From Pseudomonas jessenii (GTDB lineage: Bacteria > Pseudomonadota > Gammaproteobacteria > Pseudomonadales > Pseudomonadaceae), in assembly GCF_002236115.1 (NCBI RefSeq), contig NZ_NIWT01000005.1, positions 620,001-684,000 on the forward strand: DNA of 64,000 bases, in the 5' to 3' direction. Both the position numbers and the translations under genes were made by a program. Positions within the stretch are counted from its first letter, which is position 1; every line of letters begins with the position of its first letter. Under the pieces are notes generated by a model, which was given only the letters and a program-made list of their open reading frames with translations, had not been told where the DNA came from and searched no databases. Below, in pieces: positions 16,856 through 24,893 of this stretch.

Positions 16856-17677
16856 ATGGACCGTTATGTCGTATTCGGTAACCCGATTGGCCACAGCAAG
16901 TCGCCGCTGATCCATCGCCTGTTCGCCGAGCAGACCGCGCAGAAACTGGATTACAACACGCTGCTGGCGCCACTCGACGACTTTTCCACTTGTGCCCGGA
17001 GGTTTTTCCTAGAAGGACGCGGCGCCAACGTGACGGTGCCGTTCAAGGAAGAAGCCTATCGGCTGGCGAACAGCCTGACGGCGCGGGCGCAACGGGCCGG
17101 AGCGGTGAACACCCTGAGCAAACTGGCCGATGGCAGTCTGCTGGGCGACAACACCGACGGTGCCGGGCTGGTGCGGGACCTGACGGTCAACGCCGGGTTC
17201 AGCCTCAAGGGCAAACGCATCCTGCTGCTCGGTGCTGGCGGTGCGGTGCGCGGTGCTTTGGAGCCGTTGCTGGCCGAGCAACCGGCCTCGGTGATCATCG
17301 CCAACCGCACGGTGGACAAGGCCGAGCTGCTGGCGGAACTGTTCTGCGATCTGGGGCCGATCTCGGCCAGCGGCTACGACTGGTTGCAGGAGTCGGTGGA
17401 CTTGATCATCAACGCGACCTCGGCGAGCCTGACCGGTGATGTGCCGCCTATTGCCCCCAGCTTGATTGAGCCTGGCAAAACGGTGTGCTACGACATGATG
17501 TACGGCAAGGAACCGACCTCGTTCTGCCGCTGGGCCAGCGAACACGGGGCGGCGGTGTCGATGGATGGCTTGGGCATGCTGGCCGAGCAAGCGGCGGAAG
17601 CGTTCTTCCTGTGGCGCGGCGTGCGCCCGGATACGGCGCCGGTGCTGGCTGAGCTCCGCCGGCAATTGGCCTTGTAA
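16856..17677 (+). CDS. aroE: Shikimate dehydrogenase
   Basis: A 273-residue NADP-dependent enzyme of chorismate synthesis. The shikimate site is seen in NPIGHSKSPLIH and NVTVPFKEEA (catalytic Lys). DNTDGAGLVRDL and the NADP motif LLGAGGAVRGAL are also present. The spacing after hemF and the RBS GAGGAATCCTG support cotranscription. A REP doublet follows immediately. Confidence 0.98.
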   Translation: MDRYVVFGNPIGHSKSPLIHRLFAEQTAQKLDYNTLLAPLDDFSTCARRFFLEGRGANVTVPFKEEAYRLANSLTARAQRAGAVNTLSKLADGSLLGDNTDGAGLVRDLTVNAGFSLKGKRILLLGAGGAVRGALEPLLAEQPASVIIANRTVDKAELLAELFCDLGPISASGYDWLQESVDLIINATSASLTGDVPPIAPSLIEPGKTVCYDMMYGKEPTSFCRWASEHGAAVSMDGLGMLAEQAAEAFFLWRGVRPDTAPVLAELRRQLAL

Positions 17678-17683
17678 CCTACT

Positions 17684-17782
17684 TGTAGGAGCGAGCTTGC
17701 TCGCGAAAAATCTGAAGGCGCTGTTGGGCATCTGGTTTTGCGCGTAATCGTTCACGACTTCGCGAGCTAGCTCGCTCCTACA
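17684..17782. repeat. REP doublet (long-spacer type)
   Basis: TGTAGGAGCGAGCTTGCTCGCGA and the inverted TTCGCGAGCTAGCTCGCTCCTACA around about 53 bases. The interior ends in CGTTCACGACTTCGCGAG, like the other long-spacer copies. It fills the gap between the converging aroE and SulP genes. Confidence 0.85.
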
Positions 17783-17794
17783 GAGAGCGGTGTT

Positions 17795-19363
17795 TCAATC
17801 CTCAAACCGGATCGGGCATTTCTCCGCCCCTTCCAGCTTCCTCAACTCTTCCACCACCTGCGGCCGGGCCCGGCGCAAGGTCAGGCTGCGGTCCTGGCGA
17901 AGCAGGCGCCGCGCTTCCTGATGCAGCATTTCCACCCCTGAGTAGTCGATGAAGTTGATCTGCTGCGCCTCGATCACCACACGCACGCCGTGCATGCGTT
18001 GCAGGCGCACTTGCAGGTAATGGCTGGCGCCGAAAAAAATCGAGCCCCCCACCCGCAGAATGTCTTCCTCGCCATCTCGCACATGCTGCACCCGTGGTTG
18101 CGATGTGCGTTTGAGGTAGAAAAAAAGCGAGGCCAACACGCCAGCGTAGATCGCCGTCTGCAACTCCAGCAGCAGCGTGGCGACGCAGGTCAGCGCCATG
18201 ACCACAAATTCGGCGCGGCTGACCCGCAACAACGCGCGAATGCCGCGATGGTCCACCAGTCCCCAGGCGATCAACAGAATGCTGCCGGCCATGGCTGGAA
18301 TCGGGATGTGCGCGATCAGGCTCGCGCCGAAGATCGCAAACAGCGCCACCCACAATGCCGAAAAAATCCCGGCCAGCGGCGAACAGGCCCCCGCTTCGTA
18401 GCTCAGGCCTGAGCGAGTGAAGGAGCCGGCCGACAGCGATCCGGAAAAAAACGCACCGACGATATTCGACAAGCCCTGGGCGCGGACTTCCTGATTCGCG
18501 TCGAGTAATTGCTGCGAACGTGCCGAGATCGAGCGGGCGATCGACAGGCTGGTTACTAGCCCGAGCATTCCGACCGCCACCGCGCTGGGCAGCAGGCGCA
18601 GGATCAGATCCAGGTCCAGGGGTAACGGGCTGAAGGGCGGCAGTTTGCCGGTGAAGGCGCTTACCAGTTGCACATGGCCGAACATTGATGGCCAGAGCCA
18701 AACCAGCAAGCCGCCGAGAATCAGGGTGATCAAGAGCGTCGGCCAGCGTGGCAGCAGCAGTTTGAGGATCACGCCGACCACCACGGTCGCCAGACCCAGC
18801 GCCAGCGAAGGTTTGTCCATTTCGCCGAGATGGCGCAACAACGTGATGAAACTATCCAGCGCGGTGGCCTGGCTGGGCAAGTCCAGCCCCAGCAGGTTAG
18901 GCAATTGACCGATGGCAATCACCACGGCAGCACCCAGGGTGAAGCCGAGTACCACCGAGTGCGAGACGAAATTCACCAGCGCGCCGAACCGCAGCAAACC
19001 CAGCAGCCACTGAAAGATACCGGCAAGAAACGTCAGCAACAGGATCAGCATGACGTAGTCCTGCGACGCTGGAACGGCCAGAGGACTGACGCTGGCATAC
19101 AGGACAATGGAGATGGCGGCCGTAGGACCGCAGATCAAATGCCACGACGAACCCCAGAGGCAGGCGATCAGAACGGGAATGATTGCGGCGTACAGGCCGT
19201 ATTCCGGTGGCAGGCCGGCGATCAGTGCGTAGGCAATGGATTGCGGCAACGCGAGGATCGCGCCGCTGAGGCCGACGATCAGGTCGCGCCCGACACTGGC
19301 GCGGGTTTGCCGGGGTAGCCAGGTGAGGAAAGGGAAGAGTGAATGGCGGCTGGGAAGGGCCAT
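17795..19363 (-). CDS. SulP family anion permease with STAS domain (choline-sulfate locus)
   Basis: A 522-residue inner-membrane transporter. A multi-helix SulP core contains the family signature GLPPEYGLYAAIIPVLIAC near residue 50, and a C-terminal cytoplasmic STAS domain covers about residues 410-520. It lies downstream of the binding protein gene and betC, which suggests uptake of choline-O-sulfate or handling of the sulfate released by BetC; this is inferred from context. The order SulP, binding protein, betC, LysR matches P. aeruginosa PA0029-PA0032. A 220-bp gap with REP-like repeats separates it from the binding-protein gene. Confidence 0.9.
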   Translation of the reverse strand: MALPSRHSLFPFLTWLPRQTRASVGRDLIVGLSGAILALPQSIAYALIAGLPPEYGLYAAIIPVLIACLWGSSWHLICGPTAAISIVLYASVSPLAVPASQDYVMLILLLTFLAGIFQWLLGLLRFGALVNFVSHSVVLGFTLGAAVVIAIGQLPNLLGLDLPSQATALDSFITLLRHLGEMDKPSLALGLATVVVGVILKLLLPRWPTLLITLILGGLLVWLWPSMFGHVQLVSAFTGKLPPFSPLPLDLDLILRLLPSAVAVGMLGLVTSLSIARSISARSQQLLDANQEVRAQGLSNIVGAFFSGSLSAGSFTRSGLSYEAGACSPLAGIFSALWVALFAIFGASLIAHIPIPAMAGSILLIAWGLVDHRGIRALLRVSRAEFVVMALTCVATLLLELQTAIYAGVLASLFFYLKRTSQPRVQHVRDGEEDILRVGGSIFFGASHYLQVRLQRMHGVRVVIEAQQINFIDYSGVEMLHQEARRLLRQDRSLTLRRARPQVVEELRKLEGAEKCPIRFED

Positions 19364-19414
19364 GGGTCCTCTCGGGTGGGGATTTTGCGCAAGGGTAGCA
19401 GGACAAGGCGATCA

Positions 19415-19565
19415 TTGTGGCGAGGGGGCTTGCCCCCGTTGGACGGCGCAGCCGTCCCAAAACCATTGAATGTGGTTTATCAGGTAGACCGCATTCAATG
19501 GTTTTACGATCGCTTCGCAATCGAACGGGGCGGTGCGGCGGTCCGACAAGCCCCCTCGCCACAAA
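19415..19565. repeat. Nested inverted repeats of a second REP-like family
   Basis: The outer arms are GTGGCGAGGGGGCTTGCCCCC and the inverted AAGCCCCCTCGCCAC. Inside them a second inverted pair, ACCATTGAATG / CATTCAATGGT, flanks GTGGTTTATCAGGTAGACCG. The sequence differs from the GAGCGAGC family elsewhere in the window, so a different REP class is likely. It occupies the gap between the SulP and binding-protein genes. Confidence 0.7.
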
Positions 19566-19583
19566 GACCATATCGCCTCTGGT

Positions 19584-20504
19584 TTAGAGTTTGGCTTTGA
19601 CCGCTGGCAAAGCATCCTTGCCATCCACTGTCTTCACCCCATCGAGCCATTTATCCAGCACTGCCGGGTTGGCCTTGATCCACGCCTTGGCCGCGTCGGC
19701 ATTGCTGACCTTCTTGTTCACCACCTCGGCCATGATGCTGTTTTCCATCTCCTGAGTGAAACTCAGGTTGGTCAGCAGTTTGCCGACGTTCGGGCAGGCC
19801 TGTGCATAACCTTTTCGGGTCAGGGTATGCACGCTGCCGGTGTCACCGAAGTATTTCTCGCCACCCTTCAGATAATGCATTTTCAACTGCACGTTCATCG
19901 GGTGCGGGGTCCAGCCGAGGAAGGTCACGAATTTCTGTTTTTTCACCGCACGGGACACTTCCGCCAGCATCGCCTGCTCGCTGGACTCGACCAGTTTCCA
20001 CTGGCCCATGTCGAAATCGTTTTTCTTGATGATCTCTTGCAGCGAGATGTTTGCCGGTGCACCGGAGCCGATGCCATAGATCTTGTGGTCGAACTTGTCG
20101 GCGTACTTGTTCAGGTCGGCAAAGTTATGCACACCCGCGTCCCACACGTAGTCCGGGACAGCGAGGGTGAATTCGGTGCCGTCGAGGTTCTTCGCCAGTT
20201 GCGTGACATCGCCGCTTGCGACGAATTTGTCGTAGAAGCCCTGCTGCGCCGGCATCCAGTTACCCAGGAACACATCGACCTGGCCGTCCTTCAACCCGCC
20301 AAAGGTGATCGGCACCGCGAGGGTGTCGACCTTGGCCTTGTAGCCCATGCCGTCCAGCAGAAACCCGGTGATGGCGTTGGTCGCGGCAATGTCGCTCCAG
20401 CCCGGGTCGGCCATCTTCACCGTCTCGCAACTCTGATCGGCAAACGCCGAGGCACTGCTCAGAGCCAGGAGCCCGACCGTCAGTACTGTGGATAACCTTT
20501 GCAT
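19584..20504 (-). CDS. choX: Choline/betaine-type ABC transporter substrate-binding protein
   Basis: A 306-residue periplasmic protein with a clear signal peptide (cleavage near SAFA-DQ). It belongs to the OpuAC/ChoX family: KMADPGWSDIAATNAITGFL, FLGNWMPAQQGFYDKF and FVTFLGWTPHPMNVQLK contain the aromatic residues that box quaternary amines in the family. No ABC permease or ATPase gene is adjacent, so it must work with components encoded elsewhere or with the neighbouring SulP system. It lies 16 bases after betC in the same operon. The choX symbol is a family-level guess. Confidence 0.88.
   Translation of the reverse strand: MQRLSTVLTVGLLALSSASAFADQSCETVKMADPGWSDIAATNAITGFLLDGMGYKAKVDTLAVPITFGGLKDGQVDVFLGNWMPAQQGFYDKFVASGDVTQLAKNLDGTEFTLAVPDYVWDAGVHNFADLNKYADKFDHKIYGIGSGAPANISLQEIIKKNDFDMGQWKLVESSEQAMLAEVSRAVKKQKFVTFLGWTPHPMNVQLKMHYLKGGEKYFGDTGSVHTLTRKGYAQACPNVGKLLTNLSFTQEMENSIMAEVVNKKVSNADAAKAWIKANPAVLDKWLDGVKTVDGKDALPAVKAKL
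20487..20495 (-). other. DnaA box
   Basis: Perfect TTATCCACA on the minus strand at the start of the binding-protein gene. Confidence 0.5.
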
Positions 20505-20520
20505 GGACTTCCCCTTAACA

Positions 20521-22035
20521 TTATTGGTTTTGGCAGGGTTGTGGATAACGTGCTTTACGTTCCAGATCGTCGAGGTCGATGTGGTTGCGCATGTACTGCT
20601 GACTGGCGTCCACCAGCGGCTGGTGATCCCAGCTCTTGAGCTTGCCGAGGGTCAGCGCCTCGGCCACGAAGCGTCGGCGCCGCTGGCTGGCGAGCACCTG
20701 CTGGTGAATCGCCGGAATGTTCCATTTGGCCCGCGCTTCGGCGAGAAAATCGTCGAACAACTGGCGATGTTGCGGCGAATGACTGAGTTCTTCCAGTTCG
20801 CGAGGGTCATTCTGTACGTCGAAGAGTAGGCAAGGGTCGTCTTCGCTGTAGATGAATTTGTAGGCACCGCGACGGATCATCATCAACGGGCTGACGGTGC
20901 CTTCGGCCATGTATTCACCGAACACTTCATCGTGGCCGCCCTGCCCTTGCAGGTGCGGAACCAGCGAGCGGCCGTCCAGCGGCAAGCCCGGTTCCAGCGA
21001 GCCGCCGGCCAGTTCGACGAATGTCGGCAACAGGTCCGCCGTGGAAACACTGGCGCTGACCCGGCCGGCGCCGAACTGCCCCGGTGCGCTGACCAACAGC
21101 GGCACCCGTGCGGCCATTTCATACCAGTGCATTTTGTACCAGAGGCCGCGCTCGCCCAGCATGTCGCCGTGGTCACCGGAAAACACGATGATGGTGTCAT
21201 CGATCAGCCCGGTATCTTCGAGGGTTTGCAGGAGTTTGCCGACGTTGCTGTCGATATAGCTGCACGCGCCGAAATAGGCGCGACGGGCATCGCGGATCTT
21301 ATCCACAGGCAGTGGCTTGTCCCACAGGTCGTAGACCTTGAGCAAACGTTGCGAGTGCGGATCGAGGTCATGCGGGTCCGGGGTTGTAGGCAGCGGGATA
21401 TCGGCATCGTCGTACAAATCCCAGAAAGCCTTGGGAATGGTGTACGGATCGTGCGGGTGAGTCATCGAAACGGTCAGGCAGAACGGCTGGTCGCCATCCT
21501 CGCGGATATGGTCGAACAGGTACTGCTGGGCCTTGAACACCACCTCTTCGTCGAAATCCAGTTGATTGGTGCGTACGCACGGGCCGGCTTGCAGCACCGA
21601 TGACATATTGTGATACCAGGTCGGGCGCACGTCCGGTTCATCCCAGTTTACCGCCCAGCCGTAGTCGGCCGGGTAAATGTCACTGGTCAGGCGTTCTTCG
21701 TAGCCGTGCAACTGGTCTGGCCCGCAGAAATGCATCTTGCCCGACAGGGCGGTGCGGTACCCGAGACGGCGCAGGTAATGGGCGTAGGTCGGTACGTCAG
21801 CGGGGAAATCGGCGGCGTTGTCGTAGGCGCCGATCTTGCTCGGCAACTGGCCGCTGACCAGTGTGAAACGCGATGGCGCGCACAATGGGCTGTTGCAATA
21901 GGCGGAGTCAAACACCACGCCTTGTGCGGCGAGGCGACTGAGATTGGGCAGTTTGATGGGCGATGGGCCGTAGAACGGCAACATTGGCGCGGCCATTTGA
22001 TCGGCCATGATGAAAAGAATGTTCTTGCGCTTCAT
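20521..22035 (-). CDS. betC: Choline sulfatase
   Basis: A type I sulfatase of 504 residues hydrolysing choline-O-sulfate to choline and sulfate. The C-A-P-S-R motif at 52-56 carries the cysteine converted to formylglycine. Metal-binding DQ near the N-terminus and FSGDHGDMLGERGLW complete the alkaline-phosphatase-like site. The C-terminal VASQ/RRRRFVAEAL region is typical of BetC. I place the start at ATG 22035 (MKRKNILFIMADQ). An in-frame ATG at 22053 is possible, and neither has a strong RBS. It is divergent from the LysR gene. Confidence 0.95.
   Translation of the reverse strand: MKRKNILFIMADQMAAPMLPFYGPSPIKLPNLSRLAAQGVVFDSAYCNSPLCAPSRFTLVSGQLPSKIGAYDNAADFPADVPTYAHYLRRLGYRTALSGKMHFCGPDQLHGYEERLTSDIYPADYGWAVNWDEPDVRPTWYHNMSSVLQAGPCVRTNQLDFDEEVVFKAQQYLFDHIREDGDQPFCLTVSMTHPHDPYTIPKAFWDLYDDADIPLPTTPDPHDLDPHSQRLLKVYDLWDKPLPVDKIRDARRAYFGACSYIDSNVGKLLQTLEDTGLIDDTIIVFSGDHGDMLGERGLWYKMHWYEMAARVPLLVSAPGQFGAGRVSASVSTADLLPTFVELAGGSLEPGLPLDGRSLVPHLQGQGGHDEVFGEYMAEGTVSPLMMIRRGAYKFIYSEDDPCLLFDVQNDPRELEELSHSPQHRQLFDDFLAEARAKWNIPAIHQQVLASQRRRRFVAEALTLGKLKSWDHQPLVDASQQYMRNHIDLDDLERKARYPQPCQNQ
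20540..20548 (-). other. DnaA box
   Basis: Perfect TTATCCACA on the minus strand in the last codons of betC, 45 bases from the box at 20487 start to end. Confidence 0.5.
21299..21307 (+). other. DnaA box
   Basis: Perfect TTATCCACA inside betC. Confidence 0.5.
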
Positions 22036-22136
22036 GTGATCGCGGCATTCCATAGTGGATGTTTATGCGAGAGTGCTGGCCTTGAGAATGAAACCCTCGC
22101 ACCTTGCGGTAAAGCCCATACGCGGCAATGACTAGG

Positions 22137-22151
22137 ATAAGCACAGCTTAT
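22137..22151 (+). promoter_or_regulatory. Candidate LysR-type operator
   Basis: ATAAGCACAGCTTAT is a perfect ATAAG-N5-CTTAT dyad with the T-N11-A pattern of LysR binding sites. It overlaps the start codon of the LysR gene and lies in the betC intergenic region, suggesting autoregulation and divergent control of betC. Confidence 0.6.
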
Positions 22152-23100
22152 GTATGACGCCCTTGGTGACCTGTCACTGGATCTGCTTCGCGCCTTCGAA
22201 GCGGCGGCCCGTCAGCGCAGCTTCACAGCGGCGGCGGTTGAACTGGGCACCACGCAACCGGCCATCAGCCAGCAGATCAAGCGCCTGGAAGAACAACTGG
22301 CAACACGCCTGTTCGACCGCATTTATCGCGGAATCGAACTGACAGAAGCTGGGCAGATTCTTTTTGAGCAGGTTCAGCTCGGTTTGCAGAATATCGACGC
22401 AGGATTGAGCGCAATCAGCGCACAGCAACAGCATGAAGTGCTGCAGGTGGCCACGGATTTTGCCTTCGCCGCCTATTGGTTGATGCCGCGTCTACACCGC
22501 TTTCACGCGGCCAATCCGCAGGTGGATGTCAGCCTGGTCACCAGTGAACGCAGCCATAACATGCTACGTACCGATATCGATGTGGCGGTGCTGTTCGGCG
22601 ATGGCCGCTTCAAGCAGGGTGAAAGCCATTGGCTGTTCAGTGAGGAAGTGTTTCCGGTGTGCAGCCCGCAGCTGTTGAGCGAGCGTCCACTGCCCTTGCC
22701 AGCCCAGGCATTGCTGGAGTTCCCTTTGTTGCACCTGCGTGGGGAACACAGCAGTAACTGGTTCGACTGGAGTGGTGTGTTCCGCGAGTTGGGCATTACC
22801 TCGCCCCCGGCGCCCGGGCAGTTGCGCTTCGATAATTACACCTTGCTGATTCAGGCGGCGATTGGCGGCCAGGGCGTGGCCATCGGCTGGCGCCACCTTG
22901 TGGATAACTTGCTGGCGCAAGGATTGTTGTGTCGACCGATCGGCGAAACGGTGATGTCGAGGCTGGGTTACTACGTGGTTCTGCCCCAGCGCAAAAGACG
23001 CGGAGCATTGATCCAGCAGTTTGTGGATTGGTTGATGGCCGAACAGGCCTGCAGTGCGCAATCGCTCAACGGCCTGACGCTGCCGTCCATTGCGGTTTAA
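22150..23100 (+). CDS. LysR-type regulator, likely of betC
   Basis: A 316-residue regulator. The N-terminal helix-turn-helix (about residues 10-65) reads LDLLRAFEAAARQRSFTAAA, then TTQPAISQQIKRLEEQL. The C-terminal two-lobed effector domain follows (LQVATDFAFAAYWLMPRL; DIDVAVLFGDG). It is divergent from betC in the arrangement usual for LysR activators. The effector is probably choline or choline-sulfate, an inference from position only. The stop codon overlaps that of the convergent NmrA-like gene by a few bases. Confidence 0.92.
   Translation: MYDALGDLSLDLLRAFEAAARQRSFTAAAVELGTTQPAISQQIKRLEEQLATRLFDRIYRGIELTEAGQILFEQVQLGLQNIDAGLSAISAQQQHEVLQVATDFAFAAYWLMPRLHRFHAANPQVDVSLVTSERSHNMLRTDIDVAVLFGDGRFKQGESHWLFSEEVFPVCSPQLLSERPLPLPAQALLEFPLLHLRGEHSSNWFDWSGVFRELGITSPPAPGQLRFDNYTLLIQAAIGGQGVAIGWRHLVDNLLAQGLLCRPIGETVMSRLGYYVVLPQRKRRGALIQQFVDWLMAEQACSAQSLNGLTLPSIAV
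22899..22907 (-). other. DnaA box
   Basis: Perfect TTATCCACA on the minus strand inside the LysR gene. It is the last box of the origin-proximal cluster. Confidence 0.5.
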
Positions 23101-23759
23101 CTGTCGGTTGCGATGAAGTTGACGTGCTCGCCGATGTGCAGGTTCAGGTGCAATTCATCGGCAATGCCCACGGCAGTGCGGGCCAGCCGTTTGAGCGGTT
23201 CAGCCAACCCCGGTTCGGGGTTGCCACCGATGTTGGCAAAGTGTTCGATGGTCAGCCCTGGTACCCCGCGCGGTTCGTTAACCAGCGTCCACTTCAAAGG
23301 ACTGCTTTGCAGTGCCTCGCGGATTTCCTCGGCGGCGTGACGTTGCAAGCTATCCTCGGTTTCCGGGTCGTCCAGCACGTCGAAATCACCCACCAGAAAC
23401 AATCGGGCGATGTTTGCTGCCTGCATGCCATCGATGAGCGCATCCACTGCCAGCACCTGCTCGACCGGGCCGGGCACGATGGTTTTTTCCACGTGTTCGC
23501 TATTGAACGGTAACCCTGGTGCGTCCAGTAAGCAGATAACCACTGAACTGCCGGCCACACTCTGCTTGACCCGTTGCGCGTCGAACAGGTCGCCAGTCTT
23601 GGTGCGCAGCCCCGGACGGGGTGCCAGCGCCGTCAGGTCATCGAGAATCGCGATCACTTCATGCTGGCGTCGCAGCATTTCAGCCATCAGCGCACTGCCC
23701 AGGCTACTCATGGCACCATAAAGCACCACTTTCACGACGGGGGTTTCGGCATTTTTCAT
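23097..23759 (-). CDS. NmrA/SDR-like NAD(P)-binding protein
   Basis: A 220-residue protein with an N-terminal Rossmann motif, KVVLYGAMSSLGSALMAEML (residues 10-29), and the pattern of atypical short-chain dehydrogenases (VICLLDAPG, IARLFLVGDFDVL). The usual catalytic YxxxK is not evident, so it may be a redox-sensing or epimerase-like protein, not an active dehydrogenase. Its substrate is unknown. It is convergent with and overlaps the end of the LysR gene by a few bases. Confidence 0.75.
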   Translation of the reverse strand: MKNAETPVVKVVLYGAMSSLGSALMAEMLRRQHEVIAILDDLTALAPRPGLRTKTGDLFDAQRVKQSVAGSSVVICLLDAPGLPFNSEHVEKTIVPGPVEQVLAVDALIDGMQAANIARLFLVGDFDVLDDPETEDSLQRHAAEEIREALQSSPLKWTLVNEPRGVPGLTIEHFANIGGNPEPGLAEPLKRLARTAVGIADELHLNLHIGEHVNFIATDS

Positions 23760-23845
23760 GGCTGGGCTTCCTGTTTTCCAGCGTCTATATAACGTATGAC
23801 CCGCAGGAAACGGCGAGGGTTCGAACAGCTTTCAGAGGGGTTCAG

Positions 23846-24172
23846 ATGCAGCAGATAACGGGCTACCACGCCCACGTTTATTTCGATGCCAGCACGATCG
23901 GGCAGGCGCGGGCCTTGTGTGAACAGGCGGCGCAATTGTTTCCACTGAAAATGGGCCGCGTGCACGAGCGCCCGGTTGGTCCGCACCCGGACTGGAGCTG
24001 CCAGTTGGCGTTCGAACCGCAGGTGCTGGGCGACGTTCTGCCGTGGCTGGCGCTGAACCGCAAGGGGCTGGTGGTGTTCCTGCACCCGGACACCGGCGAC
24101 GATTTGCTTGACCACACCGAGCACGCGATCTGGATGGGCGCGATTCGGCCGCTGGACCTGTCTGTTTTTTGA
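23846..24172 (+). CDS. DOPA 4,5-dioxygenase family protein
   Basis: A 108-residue protein matching the small DOPA-dioxygenase-like family: GYHAHVYFD near the N-terminus, GRVHERPVGPHPDWSCQL in the middle and VVFLHPDTGDDLLDHTEHA near the end. The conserved histidines are candidate metal ligands. The bacterial substrate is generally unknown. The ATG at 23846 has GAGGGG upstream. It converges on the GFA gene and the two stop codons abut. Confidence 0.85.
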   Translation: MQQITGYHAHVYFDASTIGQARALCEQAAQLFPLKMGRVHERPVGPHPDWSCQLAFEPQVLGDVLPWLALNRKGLVVFLHPDTGDDLLDHTEHAIWMGAIRPLDLSVF

Positions 24173-24574
24173 TCAGAGTGTTTCTTCAGCCTCACCGGGC
24201 AAATGTTCGTCCAGATGCAGCCACGGCAAGCGGCTGTCGGTCCAGATGTGCCGCTCGGCTGGTGCTTGCTCAGGATGGTCGAGGGTGGCGATGGTCAGGT
24301 CGATGCTTTCCGGACTTAGTTGCGTCGCTAGTGCCAGTTGCGCCCCACAGTGGCCGCAGAAATATCGCGCACAGGTGGATGAAGAATCGTACCGCGCCGG
24401 CGTCCCGGCCAGCCATTGAAAGGCGGATGCCGGCACGGTTATCCAAGTGGTCACTATGCCGCCGCTGACCCGCCGGCAAATCGAACAATGGCAGTGGGCG
24501 ATATCGTGCAGCGGCCCGCTGAATTGATAGCGCAGTTGCCCGCAATGGCAGCCGCCGGTGTGAAGCTCGCCCAT
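24173..24574 (-). CDS. GFA/CENP-V family zinc protein
   Basis: A 133-residue protein with the glutathione-dependent formaldehyde-activating fold. Zinc cysteines are seen at C9 and C11 (GGCHCGQL), C28, C30 and C33 (HCHCSICRR), and C73 and C76 (CGHCGAQL). Bacterial members bind zinc and some react with glutathione adducts; the substrate here is not known. The ATG at 24574 is preferred because GGGAGG lies 6 bases upstream, whereas an in-frame TTG at 24580 has no room for an RBS. Confidence 0.88.
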   Translation of the reverse strand: MGELHTGGCHCGQLRYQFSGPLHDIAHCHCSICRRVSGGIVTTWITVPASAFQWLAGTPARYDSSSTCARYFCGHCGAQLALATQLSPESIDLTIATLDHPEQAPAERHIWTDSRLPWLHLDEHLPGEAEETL

Positions 24575-24893
24575 GTTCAACCTCCCGCCCTGTGTTCAGG
24601 GACTTGAAACCCAATCCGACGATCGGTTGCACATCCGGTCCTTGCTTTCATTGGCGAAAGCTGGCTGAAAGCTTCCCCGATTAGGATCGCCCCCACTACC
24701 GGCAACAGACCGGTTGGCCAATGCCAGCGTTTATCGCTCGCACAGCCCATTTAACAACAACAATGGTGATTCTGATGTCCTCTTCCATCCGCCGCTTCGC
24801 TGCAACTCCGCCCGTACGTCTCGTGCTTCCCGTTCTGCGCTGATCCCGCCTGATCCGCCCATTCCCTAGCCGCGCTACGCCTGGAGTATTCCC
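24575..24893 (+). promoter_or_regulatory. Leader region upstream of the CitMHS transporter
   Basis: 319 bases with no gene of usual size. It must carry the promoter of the transporter and that of the divergent GFA gene. It includes an open frame of 40 codons at 24721-24843 (start MPAFIARTAHL, end LVLPVLR) without a good RBS. This may be a leader peptide or chance. No other structured element was found by eye. Confidence 0.4.

Noticed and set aside
798..22907. DnaA boxes as a replication origin within the window
   Set aside because: The boxes are scattered over 22 kb and mostly lie in coding sequence, with no AT-rich unwinding element or tight cluster. The origin is expected left of gyrB.
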